From contig NZ_CP031217.1 of NCBI RefSeq assembly GCF_003346815.1, positions 186,001-250,000 of the forward strand: a DNA stretch of 64,000 bases, read 5' to 3'. The notes beneath the pieces were generated by a model that made no database searches, was not told where the DNA came from, and saw only the letters and a program-made list of their open reading frames with translations. Each line of letters opens with the position of its first letter. The stretch's first letter is position 1. The stretch comes from Halarcobacter bivalviorum. GTDB taxonomy: Bacteria > Campylobacterota > Campylobacteria > Campylobacterales > Arcobacteraceae. Positions 44,486 through 53,948 of this stretch are shown one piece after another. The position numbers were made by a program, and so were the translations under genes.

Positions 44486-47400
44486 TGTGATTCTCCTGTA
44501 CTAATTGTTCATTTTTCTTATAGTTTTCTATGATATTATCTAGTTTTTTCTTTTGTTCTTTTTTTAAACTATTTATTGCATTTATTTCACTTATATTATT
44601 TTGTATAAATGGAGCTGCTGCAAATGGAATAGATGGGATAAGGAGTAATCCACTTGCTGTATTTATAAATATATCATCACTTTTCAAAAATGTTTTATTG
44701 TCTATATTCTCATAATTCCAACTTGATATAAAGTCATGTGGTCCTGCAAAGTATTCTACTGTTTTGTCAACTACTCCACCTTCAGCATATGGTATTCCAA
44801 ATATCAATCTCTCTCCTGTTTGTGCTCCACCAAATGGAGCAATAATTTTATCTTTTGTAATTGGATCAAGTCCACTTCCTGCCAATTTCACTCCATCACC
44901 ATTAACCCCAATACTTTTTACATTATCAGGAATTTTTTCTCCATTCTTTCCTGCATAATCATAGTTATCTTTCACATATTTTCTCATTTGTAATGAGCTA
45001 TCATTAAATATTGATAATACTGCTCCTGTTTTAAATCCATCTTTAAACTCTCCTCCTGTTAGTTCAGAGGTAATACCTTGTGCAGCACCTCTTACCACTG
45101 CATTTTGAGCATAATCTGTAACACTCATACTTTCTTTGAGTGCATCTATTGATAATGCAGTATTTGCATAAGAAAGTACCCCAGCACTCACTGCTCCTTT
45201 TAATAAGGTTTTTCCATCTAATTTAAAGCTATTTCCAGTAATAGCTGAAGTAACTAATTGATTGGTTACTCCCGTTACTAGTGATTGTACTACTGCTGCT
45301 TGTACACTTGCTGTTGTTAAAGTAGCTGTTGTTGCAGCTGTTGCGGCTCCTCCTGCTGTTCCTACTATTGCTGCTCCTGCTCCTGCTGTTAGTACTGTTA
45401 CTACAACAGCAACAATTAAAGCACCTAATCCACTTAAGCTTGTGGTTTTTTCATCCCATTCATCATTATTAAGTACTGCTTTTACTAGATTTATTTGTTC
45501 ATGAGTTAATTTCCCTTCAGAAGAGAGAGCTTTTATTATATTATCACTTGTCAGTTTTTCAGTTATATCTTTATTATTTACTATAAGTTTTTCATTTACT
45601 TCTATTTTTGCTTCTTTAGCTATCTCTTTTATATATCCTTTAGTAGCTATTGTTTTTGTTAGTATTCCACTTGTATCTGAAAATTTACTAAGATATTCAG
45701 AATCTTTTGAAGAGATTAGGTTTATTATCTCTGCTGTTATCTCTGCTTGGTTTGCTTTTATTTTTGAGGCTATTAGTGTAAGTGAATCTGTATCTATGTT
45801 TACATTTTTAGCTTGTAGTAGTGATGCTATATTTTTTGAGCTTTGTTTCTCTATTTTTGTACTTGAACTTGAGAAAAAGCCTTTTGATTCACTTTTATAT
45901 TTTGAGGAGCTTGTATCTTGAGAAGAGGTGATATTTACATCTTTTGCATAGATGTTTGCGTCTTCTTTTACTTTTATTGTACTACCACTTATATTTAAAT
46001 TACCATTTGTTAAAACAGTTAGGTTTTTTGCTTCAATTTGTGAACCACTATTTTTTGAAGAGTCTCCTTTATAGTATCCCCCATATACATCAAAATAAAA
46101 CTTCTCTTTTTGTTTTGCTGTATCTATAGTTACATCCCCTTTATCGGCAATTATTACAGCATCTTCTTCTGCTTTTACTTTTGAAGAGGTTATATTTACA
46201 CCTTCTCCTGCATTAATCAGTAAATTTCCTCCTACTAATATTTCTGAGTCTTTCCCTTTATTTGTAGTTGTTTGAGAACCTCTTTTATATTTATAGGTTT
46301 CTTCATTTGTAGCTACACTTATATTAATATTCTTTTTAGCATTTAATTTTAAGTCTTTTCCCGCTTTTATAGCTCCACTAATATTATCAATATTTGTATT
46401 ACTTTGTAGTGCAGCATTGTTTTTAGCCTCTATTGTTCCACCATGATTTTGAATATTATTTGATAAAATTGCTAAATCATTTCCTGCTTCTATTTTTCCT
46501 TGATTTTGTAATGTTCCCGTTGTTGCAAGGGCTATATCTTCTCCTGCAATTATTTGTGAACCATTTTTTAAATTTTCTTTATTTAAAGATGCAAGATATA
46601 CAACAGGTACTAATACTTTTTGTCCTTGTATAATCTTCTCTTCCATCCAAACTATATCTTTTGTAAGACTATTTATTTGCTCTTTAGATAAAGTTACTCC
46701 AAATGCAAGATTAAGATTCTTTTGTACCTCTATAGCATTATCCATTAGCCCTTTAAATTGAGCTAAGTCACTGTCATATCCTTTTAAGTATCTTTGTCCA
46801 CTTAGATTTATGATACTATTTCGTATAAGTGTTGTCTCATACATAGCATCACCGAGTCTTTTTATTGTTTTTGTAGGGTCATAGCCAAGTTTTCCCATCA
46901 TATAATCACTACTGATAAAAGTTTGATAATTTGTATAAAGTGGATTAGCCTCTATTAAATAACTATGTTTAGGGTTTTCACTTAATGTAAATAAACCAAA
47001 TTTATTTTTTGGTAAGGTTAGTTTTGAAGTAAGATCACTACTATCTTTATTTATAGTGATATTACTTACAGTTTTAAGTGTTGGTGTATTTCTTGTTTGA
47101 TATAAACCATTTTGATTACTTATTACAGTTTGTTTTGTATTCTCTTGTTGAGTCAATGTGTTTTGAAGCTCATCACTAAGTGTATTATAAACTTTGTCAA
47201 ATTCATTAATTAAAGTAGATAAATTACTGTTTTCGATTTCTCCAATAATTGTATGATTATTTTCAATTATATTTTTAATATCCACATCTACATCTATTAA
47301 TGCTTGCTTTTGTTCAGCCATATCTTCTACAACATTTAAAGAGGAATCAATATTTTCTATATTTTCTAGATTTGTTGTATTTTGTGTAAGATTATCTTTA

Positions 47401-49820
47401 AGTGTTGATAAATAACTTTCAAGTTTTATTATCTCCTGTTCTAAGTTTGTTGAAGAATTTAATGTTTTAGTATAATTAATTACTACTTGAAGATTATCCA
47501 TAGTCTCTTGATCTTTACTAATGACATCTTCTAGAGCAGTTTTTATATTTTGAAGATCTATTTTAAATGTTGTAAAGTCATCATTTGTTTGTATACTATC
47601 TACTTTAGCTTCCATATCCTGAACTTCATTTACTATTAAATTGATTTGTTCATTATTATCATCTAGTGCTGTTATTCCATTTTGTAGACTAATACTATTA
47701 GACACTATGGTATTGATTTCATCTTGTTTTTGTGAAATTTCTTGCTGAGTTAATATATCCTGCCCATTATTTATATTATTTAAAGTAACAACATTTCCTA
47801 TAATTGATCTTTTTGCTTGAATACCATAATTTATTACAGGAACTTTAGATGTACTTTTAGATGTAAAGGTTCCTCTATATCCTGCTCTTGTTTTATGTTT
47901 CATGCAAGAGCCAGAAACCCTTTTTGAACAATATTTCTCTTTTCTGTATTGTTTTGTGGTTACAGAAGTTGTTGTAAGAGCAACTTTTCCAACATTATTT
48001 GCAGTTAAGGCATTTAATATTATATCTTTGTCTGAAGAGATTAAAGAGTAATAGTTGTTAAGAGTATCTACATCAATAGTTATATTTCCCTCTGCTAACA
48101 TTAATGCTGGATCTGTTGGTATTGTTAAGAGATCCGTTCTGACAGTTGTAGTTACAATATCATAACTTTTTGAACCTCCCCGAGAAACTGTTTTTGTACT
48201 TGATGTTATTTTAGGAGTATATACAGGTGATGCAGCTGTATTATTTAGTGTTTTAGCTGTTATATTGATATCTTTATGGGATTGAATTAATCCTTTATTT
48301 GTAATTGTATTTATTTTATCTTTATCTTCATTAGCAGCAATATTTATATTACCATCTGCATAAATCATACTAGTTTTTTCATTATTTAAAGCATTTGAAA
48401 TTAATAAATTAATTTCATTATTACTTCGTATCATCTCTTCATTTGTAAGAGTATTTGCTTTTATACTCATATCATTTGTAGTATATAATGCCCCTTTATT
48501 AGTGATAATTTGTGTTTTTATATTTACATTATCTGCTGTAACTACACCTTTATTATCTATATCTGTACTGATAAGTGTTAGTTTATCTTTAGCATAAATT
48601 GTTCCATTTGTATTATTAGTAAAGTCTGTTATATTCGCTGTAATATCATCATCTGCTTGAATAAGATTATTATTTTCTACTTTGGTACTATTAACTACAA
48701 TATCATTTTTAGAATAGATATTATTGTTATTAATAAGTTCTTGTTCAACTTCTAGTGATAAATTACTATTATCTGATATAGCTCTTAATTCACCTGAGTT
48801 ATTAATATTTTTTGCTTTAGTAATAAGATTATTACTAGCTTCTATAATACTTCCTGCGTCTACAATTAAATCTTTACTTGTTTTTAGTAATATATTTTTT
48901 GCACCAACTTCATTTGTACTTTCTATATTTGCATTTGATATTGTTATATTTATATTTTCATTAGCAACAACTTTTTTTAATACAAGGTTTCCATTTGCAT
49001 TAATAATTAAATCTTTTTGAGAGATAACTTCAGGAGGCAAGTTTACTCCTACTCCTTTATCATTACTTGTTAAAGTAATTGTATTTGCATAAATACCTCC
49101 TAATAAAGAGGAATCAATTGCAATTCCACTACCATTAGTATCTAAAGAAGTTATGGTACCATCTTGTGAAATATCATTATCTCCTGTTACAATATTAAGC
49201 TTATTTGCATAGATTTTTGCATTAAGTTGTAAAGCTTTAGAGTAAAGATTTACTTTGTCTATATTATTTACATTAAATCCTTCTCCTTCTATAATAATAT
49301 CTTCACCTCTTACATTAAAGCCACCAAGTTCATTTCCATAGAAAAAAGGTTTTCCCGTTGTTAATGTAGCTTGTGGAGTATTTATAAAGCCTCCTCCATT
49401 TACAGAAATTCCATTTGGATTTGCGATAATAACATGAGCTGCGCTCCCTGCAACTTCCGTATAACCTTTTAGTAAACTTTTATTTGTTCCTGTTACTTCG
49501 TTTAAAATAACTTTTGCTGTTGTACTTAAATTTTTATTACGGTTAATATATCCTGCTAGTTGGGTTTTTGTAACTACTCGTGAATTATTTAAAATAAGTC
49601 CTTGCTTATTAACATTGTAGTTTTTAAATTTATTATGGGAAAGTCCATTAGAATTTGGATTTACAATATTAACAATAGGTACACCATTTTGAGCATTTCC
49701 TAAAGATGGTTTATTCATGCTTGAAGCTGTTGAATCTACTGTAATTCCGCTTGCATAAACTATTTGATTAAATAGTAAACTAATACTTAATAAAACTGAG
49801 CAAACTTTTTTAAAAAACAT
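44472..49820 (-). CDS. Two-partner secretion exoprotein, hemagglutinin/CdiA-like (TpsA)
   Basis: The 1782-residue secreted beta-helical protein has a signal peptide ending VYA and a TPS domain (about 24-320) with ANPNGISVNGGGF (NPNG at 134-137). FHA-like repeats follow, then a central coiled-coil block (about 690-920, EQEIIKLESYLSTLKDNL). Next is the conserved CdiA-type segment FISSDYMMGKLGYDPTKTI, with GDAMYETTLIRN soon after, then more FHA repeats and a hydrophobic Ala/Thr-rich DUF637-like region. The C-terminus (YFAGPHDFISSWNY, then a hydrophobic SIPFAAAPF stretch) lacks the VENN motif. It is probably an adhesin or contact-dependent inhibitor. Confidence 0.87.
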   Translation of the reverse strand: MFFKKVCSVLLSISLLFNQIVYASGITVDSTASSMNKPSLGNAQNGVPIVNIVNPNSNGLSHNKFKNYNVNKQGLILNNSRVVTKTQLAGYINRNKNLSTTAKVILNEVTGTNKSLLKGYTEVAGSAAHVIIANPNGISVNGGGFINTPQATLTTGKPFFYGNELGGFNVRGEDIIIEGEGFNVNNIDKVNLYSKALQLNAKIYANKLNIVTGDNDISQDGTITSLDTNGSGIAIDSSLLGGIYANTITLTSNDKGVGVNLPPEVISQKDLIINANGNLVLKKVVANENINITISNANIESTNEVGAKNILLKTSKDLIVDAGSIIEASNNLITKAKNINNSGELRAISDNSNLSLEVEQELINNNNIYSKNDIVVNSTKVENNNLIQADDDITANITDFTNNTNGTIYAKDKLTLISTDIDNKGVVTADNVNIKTQIITNKGALYTTNDMSIKANTLTNEEMIRSNNEINLLISNALNNEKTSMIYADGNINIAANEDKDKINTITNKGLIQSHKDINITAKTLNNTAASPVYTPKITSSTKTVSRGGSKSYDIVTTTVRTDLLTIPTDPALMLAEGNITIDVDTLNNYYSLISSDKDIILNALTANNVGKVALTTTSVTTKQYRKEKYCSKRVSGSCMKHKTRAGYRGTFTSKSTSKVPVINYGIQAKRSIIGNVVTLNNINNGQDILTQQEISQKQDEINTIVSNSISLQNGITALDDNNEQINLIVNEVQDMEAKVDSIQTNDDFTTFKIDLQNIKTALEDVISKDQETMDNLQVVINYTKTLNSSTNLEQEIIKLESYLSTLKDNLTQNTTNLENIENIDSSLNVVEDMAEQKQALIDVDVDIKNIIENNHTIIGEIENSNLSTLINEFDKVYNTLSDELQNTLTQQENTKQTVISNQNGLYQTRNTPTLKTVSNITINKDSSDLTSKLTLPKNKFGLFTLSENPKHSYLIEANPLYTNYQTFISSDYMMGKLGYDPTKTIKRLGDAMYETTLIRNSIINLSGQRYLKGYDSDLAQFKGLMDNAIEVQKNLNLAFGVTLSKEQINSLTKDIVWMEEKIIQGQKVLVPVVYLASLNKENLKNGSQIIAGEDIALATTGTLQNQGKIEAGNDLAILSNNIQNHGGTIEAKNNAALQSNTNIDNISGAIKAGKDLKLNAKKNINISVATNEETYKYKRGSQTTTNKGKDSEILVGGNLLINAGEGVNITSSKVKAEEDAVIIADKGDVTIDTAKQKEKFYFDVYGGYYKGDSSKNSGSQIEAKNLTVLTNGNLNISGSTIKVKEDANIYAKDVNITSSQDTSSSKYKSESKGFFSSSSTKIEKQSSKNIASLLQAKNVNIDTDSLTLIASKIKANQAEITAEIINLISSKDSEYLSKFSDTSGILTKTIATKGYIKEIAKEAKIEVNEKLIVNNKDITEKLTSDNIIKALSSEGKLTHEQINLVKAVLNNDEWDEKTTSLSGLGALIVAVVVTVLTAGAGAAIVGTAGGAATAATTATLTTASVQAAVVQSLVTGVTNQLVTSAITGNSFKLDGKTLLKGAVSAGVLSYANTALSIDALKESMSVTDYAQNAVVRGAAQGITSELTGGEFKDGFKTGAVLSIFNDSSLQMRKYVKDNYDYAGKNGEKIPDNVKSIGVNGDGVKLAGSGLDPITKDKIIAPFGGAQTGERLIFGIPYAEGGVVDKTVEYFAGPHDFISSWNYENIDNKTFLKSDDIFINTASGLLLIPSIPFAAAPFIQNNISEINAINSLKKEQKKKLDNIIENYKKNEQLVQENHNENK

Positions 49821-50808
49821 TAACTTTTCCCCTTTTGTGATTTATTTTGCATGTATTAATAATTTCATCTACTTCATGATGACAATTATGATTTAAGACA
49901 TCAAATATTTTTATCTCTTTGGATTGAATTTTTTTTTCGACACATAAGCCAAATTTATTTATGTCATATACTTTATTATCCAACTCTATTTTCTTACATC
50001 TATTTGGATGAAAATATTTAGAGTTATCTACAATGATTCCTTTTGCATTAAAATACTCGAGATAATTTATTGCATAGAACCCTCCACATTTTCCATTAGT
50101 ACAAAGATAACTATGGTAATATGTATCTAAGGTATCTGAACATAAATAAACTTCTTGTTTTGGAAGAGCTGAAAGGTATTGTAGGTTTTGAAGAATGTCA
50201 TCATTTTTTATCTTTGTTATCCATTTAGAATTTTTTGGATCATAACTACCTTCTGGAAAAAAAAGTATTCCACTTAGAGGTTCTAATAGTCCACTTCCAT
50301 ATGAAAAATCAACTTGAAGTAAAGGGTTTGTATCTTTAACAACTTTCCCATTTTTATCATAATCTAATATTTTAACTATTTTATTTGTACTATCTACAAC
50401 AACTCTGAGACTTTTCATTTTGTTATAAATAAAATAATATATTTGGCCATTGGTTTTCATACCATAAGGAAGAGTGTCATATTTTGTTTTATAAAGGTAT
50501 TCTCTAATTACTTTATTATTAGCATCTGTTACTATGTAAAGTTTTTCATTCCCTTGCCAAAAATATTTTTCGATAACTTTTCCATTAATTGATTTAGATG
50601 TTTTTATAGAACTATCATCTAAATTGAATGATATTATTTTATCTTCTTGAATAATTTTCAAAAGATGGTTCTCTTTTGAAAATTGATACTTAGTTTTTGT
50701 ATCGATATCTTCATATCTTAAAATATGATGTGCCATACGATCTTGATTAAAATATAGAAAAATAGTACCAATTATGAAAAATATCATTAATAATATAAGC
50801 TTTTTCAT
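49810..50808 (-). CDS. RHS-core-like protein with cysteine-rich C-terminal tip
   Basis: The 332-residue protein has an N-terminal membrane anchor (about 3-20) and YD/RHS-like repeats (YIVTDANNKVIREYLY, YYFIYNKMKSLRVVVDST, YDKNGKVVKDTNP). It then has a recognisable RHS core end, FSYGSGLLEPLSGILFFPEG and SYDPKNSKW at about 168-196, comparable to the FGFAGGLYDxxTGLVRFGARDYDP motif. The last 130 residues hold seven cysteines and an NHNCHHEVDEI motif (Asn308-Cys309-His310). It lies between tpsB and tpsA and overlaps tpsA by 11 bases. Its role is unknown. Confidence 0.7.
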   Translation of the reverse strand: MKKLILLMIFFIIGTIFLYFNQDRMAHHILRYEDIDTKTKYQFSKENHLLKIIQEDKIISFNLDDSSIKTSKSINGKVIEKYFWQGNEKLYIVTDANNKVIREYLYKTKYDTLPYGMKTNGQIYYFIYNKMKSLRVVVDSTNKIVKILDYDKNGKVVKDTNPLLQVDFSYGSGLLEPLSGILFFPEGSYDPKNSKWITKIKNDDILQNLQYLSALPKQEVYLCSDTLDTYYHSYLCTNGKCGGFYAINYLEYFNAKGIIVDNSKYFHPNRCKKIELDNKVYDINKFGLCVEKKIQSKEIKIFDVLNHNCHHEVDEIINTCKINHKRGKVNVF

Positions 50809-50811
50809 CTT

Positions 50812-52449
50812 TTAGAACCTATATCCCATTGATATTCCAAAAAATTTACCTGTTTCCTCTACATCTTTTTTACGTAAGGGTGTTGCATAATAAAATTGCA
50901 TTGAAAAATCATTATAAAAATATTTTCCTCCTAAAGAATAACTAGCTAATATTCCCCCTTGGGTACTTTCATCTTCCCCTATAGAACCATAATCATATGC
51001 TAAAAAATATTTTTGAATAAATATATTAAAGAGTTTAGAAGACAAAGACTTTTCTAGTTCATTTCGTATATAATAGCCACTATTACCACTTAATCCTTCT
51101 TTGTTATAACCTCTAACACTATATGGTCCACCAATACTAATTTGGTTATTTCCAAAAAGTAAATCTTTTGTATCCTGATAATGTCCATTAAAAGAATATT
51201 GTAAGCCTAAGAATTGTTTAAAAAGACTCACATCAATATTATAAAATGAAAAATTTTCATCTAAATCAGTAGGATTATATGTTCCAAACCAATCTGTACC
51301 TTTTGTGTACGTTAAAGATATATAAGAATAAAAACCTTCTTGTTGAAAAAGGTAATCTAGTTCTATTCCTTTAGTCGCTAAAGAGTAGCTAGAAGTTTCA
51401 ATTTGAGAATTTTCTATATAGTTTTCTGTATCATATCTTGATAAAAAAGCTCCTAGATTTAATCTATTTTCTCTATTGTGAAAAAGTTTATACTTCATAT
51501 TAAAGGTTGAAGTATCTGTATATCCTTTTGTCTCATAATCTGTAATACCTACTTTTAATAACTGTTTATAACTAGATTTTTTATAACTAATAGTATTCAA
51601 TAATCTACTTCCTATAGGAAAAGAGTAAACAAAGCTATTACCTTTAGAGTTTTCTATTTTTGTATGATTTTGTGTACTGTTAAGGTAAATTGAGAATTGA
51701 TCATTTATCCCTAAGGGATTATCAAAATTTAAATTCATATTTCCTTGAAATTTACCTATTTTTTTTGAACCATAGTTATCAATCCCAATATTACCATTGA
51801 GTCTATTTGTCGTTTTATTTTCTATTTCAACATTTGACATTCCAATTTTTTTTGCTGGGACTATTTTAATAGTAGCTTTATTAGAGGGTAGGCGATTTAT
51901 TGATTCTATTGCAGTTTCTAAATCTCTAAGATTTAAGTAGTCTTTTTCTTGAAATAAAAAAGCATTTTTTATATAAAGATTCTTTGGTGTTATATTATTA
52001 ATCTTGCCTTCTAAAGCTATAATTTCTAATATGCCTTTTTCAATTTTTTGAGCTTTAAAATAAACTTTTGCAGTAACATATCCCTTATCTATATAGAGTT
52101 TTGTTAATTCTTTTGTTAAGTTGTTGAGTTCTGTTAATGTTCTGCATCCATTGTTATATTTTTGGAAAATCTTTTTTTTCTCTTTTTTTGAAAGCAATGT
52201 AATTGTATTTTCTTCTATTTTCTTAATTTCAACACATTTCTCATTACTTATTTTTTCCAATAAAGGCTTCTTCACTTCATTAAAAAATATTTTTTCATTA
52301 CTATTTTTTTCAAGCTTTTTAAACTGTTCTTTTTGGCTTTCAAAAGATTGCCTCTCTTTTATGATTTGTTGTACAGGAGTATTTGCAAATACAAGATTTG
52401 TATTAAAAATCATGAATAAAAATATAAGAATTAAATTTTTTATTCTCAA
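50812..52449 (-). CDS. Two-partner secretion outer-membrane transporter (TpsB, FhaC/ShlB type)
   Basis: The 545-residue barrel exports TpsA. It has a signal peptide, a Lys/Glu-rich linker, POTRA domains (KLYIDKGYVTAKVYFKAQ, GKINNI), and a ShlB-type barrel ending GISMGYRF. The YSVRGYNKEGLSGNSGYYI segment is the conserved loop with the R-G-Y motif. The start is TTG at 52449 with AAGG upstream. It is the first gene of a tpsB - RHS - tpsA - lipoprotein operon. Confidence 0.92.
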   Translation of the reverse strand: MRIKNLILIFLFMIFNTNLVFANTPVQQIIKERQSFESQKEQFKKLEKNSNEKIFFNEVKKPLLEKISNEKCVEIKKIEENTITLLSKKEKKKIFQKYNNGCRTLTELNNLTKELTKLYIDKGYVTAKVYFKAQKIEKGILEIIALEGKINNITPKNLYIKNAFLFQEKDYLNLRDLETAIESINRLPSNKATIKIVPAKKIGMSNVEIENKTTNRLNGNIGIDNYGSKKIGKFQGNMNLNFDNPLGINDQFSIYLNSTQNHTKIENSKGNSFVYSFPIGSRLLNTISYKKSSYKQLLKVGITDYETKGYTDTSTFNMKYKLFHNRENRLNLGAFLSRYDTENYIENSQIETSSYSLATKGIELDYLFQQEGFYSYISLTYTKGTDWFGTYNPTDLDENFSFYNIDVSLFKQFLGLQYSFNGHYQDTKDLLFGNNQISIGGPYSVRGYNKEGLSGNSGYYIRNELEKSLSSKLFNIFIQKYFLAYDYGSIGEDESTQGGILASYSLGGKYFYNDFSMQFYYATPLRKKDVEETGKFFGISMGYRF

Positions 52450-52604
52450 TATAATTACCTTATTTCTATTGACTTTTGGTCAAAAAATTAATATGTTTAA
52501 ATTTTATTATATAGATGTCAAATAAGTTGTCAAATTATTTTTTAAATATTAAAAATATATTTAGTTTTATAAGTAAATTTAATATTGATATTTAAATTAT
52601 TTTG
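52450..52604 (-). promoter_or_regulatory. Probable promoter region of the TPS operon
   Basis: This 155-base AT-rich gap lies between a response-regulator gene and tpsB. A small inverted repeat TTGAC-CTTTTG-GTCAA (52469-52483 region) lies just upstream of the RBS and could be an operator. No consensus -35/-10 pair is evident. The regulator upstream is a plausible controller by position only. Confidence 0.4.
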
Positions 52605-53291
52605 TTAATTTGTTGTTATTAGTCTAAATCCATGATATGGAATAGTTTCTATAAGTTGATGATTTAATTTATTACGTAATCGATAAACAAGAGTTCTTAC
52701 TGAACTTTGAGAAACATAATTTTCTTTCCATACATTATAAAGAATTGTATCCTTTGAAACAATATTACCTTTTGCTTCTATTAATAAGGATAATAGTATT
52801 TTTTCTTGTGATCCAATTTGTATTAATTCTTCTTTGTAGTAGAGTCTTTCATTTTGTTGATCATAATAATAGTCATATCCTAAGTGTAAAAAATTATTTT
52901 TATTTTTAAATTTTTTTTGTTTTAATTTATATATTAAAATTATTAAAGTTGCTTTGATATTATCTCTTTTATAAGGTTTTGCTAAATAGTTAAGTGGATA
53001 AGTTTCTGCTGCTCTTTCAATGGTATCTTTATCATTAAATGCAGAAATATATACAACAGGGATATTGTTGTTTTTACGAATTTCAAGAACTGTATCAATT
53101 CCATCTTTTTTATTTTTTCCAAGATTTATATCTACAAATAATAAATCGGGAAGTTCTCTCTGGATACTTTTTAATGCATCATCACAATTTGTTACAGTAT
53201 CTATTACTTCATGTCCTAATTTTTCTATTGTGTTTTTTATATCCATAGCAATTAATATTTCATCTTCAACGATCAATACTTTGATTTTCAT
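52605..53291 (-). CDS. Response regulator, REC plus winged helix (paralogue A)
   Basis: The 228-residue protein has an N-terminal receiver (VLIVEDEILIAMDI, phospho-Asp54 in LLFVDINL, Lys in YLAKPYKRDN) and a C-terminal OmpR-type winged helix (SSVRTLVYRLRNKL, IETIPYHGFRL). It is one of three paralogues in this region (with 53949 and 55536). It lies upstream of the TPS operon on the same strand. No cognate kinase is adjacent; the only one nearby is at 56215. Confidence 0.85.
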   Translation of the reverse strand: MKIKVLIVEDEILIAMDIKNTIEKLGHEVIDTVTNCDDALKSIQRELPDLLFVDINLGKNKKDGIDTVLEIRKNNNIPVVYISAFNDKDTIERAAETYPLNYLAKPYKRDNIKATLIILIYKLKQKKFKNKNNFLHLGYDYYYDQQNERLYYKEELIQIGSQEKILLSLLIEAKGNIVSKDTILYNVWKENYVSQSSVRTLVYRLRNKLNHQLIETIPYHGFRLITTN

Positions 53292-53640
53292 GATATTCTT
53301 CTTTCATTAGGTTAAATATTTCCTAATATTTAGTAACACTTTTAATTATAAATTTAATATCATGCATTTGTTTAAATATATATTTTTTAATTATTTTATA
53401 ATATCTAAAATACATTTAATAAATATAATATATATTTATAATAATGTTGAATAATTAATATTTTTTCTTAGAAGTTAGGTCTTTCTTTTTATTTACGAGT
53501 TAACTTAACAAGGGATTAAGCTAGAGTTTATTATAATACTTGTCTGCCAAAAATGTAAGATAACTCTCATTTTTATCAGCACAACTTTTATTACTATAAA
53601 ATCAATAATCTTAAGTTTCAATCTTACTTATTTTATTTAT
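53292..53640. other. Noncoding AT-rich region before tRNA-fMet
   Basis: This 349-base stretch has no supportable gene. It is very AT-rich. A TATAAT hexamer at 53532-53537 is the best candidate promoter element for the tRNA-fMet at 53641. The left part presumably holds the promoter of the response regulator transcribed leftward. Confidence 0.6.
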
Positions 53641-53717
<77 letters not shown>

Positions 53718-53780
53718 AAAAATACTAACAAAGAGTTTTAATCCACACTAGAAATTGTTTTTTAGATGAAAGGAATAAGA

Positions 53781-53924
53781 ATGTCAATAAGAGAAATAAA
53801 ATTTATAAAAAAAATAGAAGTATTTTTTAGATTATTGCAAAGTAATGAAAATTTAATTGATGCTTTAAGTAAAGCAGGAATTAGACTACCAAATAGAGTA
53901 GTTTCTTTAATTAAATATAGATAG
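53781..53924 (+). CDS. Small ORF, 47 residues, unknown
   Basis: An ATG at 53781 follows a good RBS (AAAGGAA, 6-base spacing). The peptide is basic and helical (MSIREIKFIKKIEVFFRLLQ, then SNENLIDALSKAGIRLPNRV) and ends at TAG 53922-53924, right before a terminator hairpin. It lies 63 bases downstream of tRNA-fMet and may be cotranscribed with it. No homologue is recognised; the ORF is short, so coding is only moderately supported. Confidence 0.5.
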   Translation: MSIREIKFIKKIEVFFRLLQSNENLIDALSKAGIRLPNRVVSLIKYR

Positions 53925-53945
53925 AAGTAAGACTTCTTTCTATAT
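53915..53945. terminator. Bidirectional terminator after the small ORF
   Basis: ATATAGATAGAAG (53915-53927) and CTTCTTTCTATAT (53933-53945) pair over 13 bases with one mismatch and a 5-base loop. It lies between the convergent small ORF and response-regulator B. Confidence 0.75.
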
Positions 53946-53948
53946 CTT

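Larger units (their letters stand above)
43028..44680 (-). repeat. Tandem repeat: three tpsA-end plus lipoprotein modules
   Basis: Three units of about 520, 520 and 600 bases each contain the last 70 codons of tpsA followed by a lipoprotein gene. Unit 1 is intact (about 44680 to 44150). Units 2 (to 43627) and 3 (to 43028) keep the lipoprotein but have decayed tpsA ends. Shared landmarks are the AATACTGCAAAGGGATTAC block and the TAATATTTT sequence after each lipoprotein stop. Confidence 0.85.

Noticed and set aside
44472-45000. VENN-type CdiA-CT toxin boundary
   Set aside because: No VENN or related motif was found before the C-terminus, so a classical CDI toxin cannot be claimed.
45262-45504. 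An 80-residue Ala/Val-rich plus-strand ORF
   Set aside because: It is the antisense of the DUF637-like hydrophobic region of tpsA; no RBS and no independent support.
53020-53310. A 96-residue plus-strand ORF opposite response regulator A
   Set aside because: It is an antisense frame of the REC domain with no RBS or recognisable domain.
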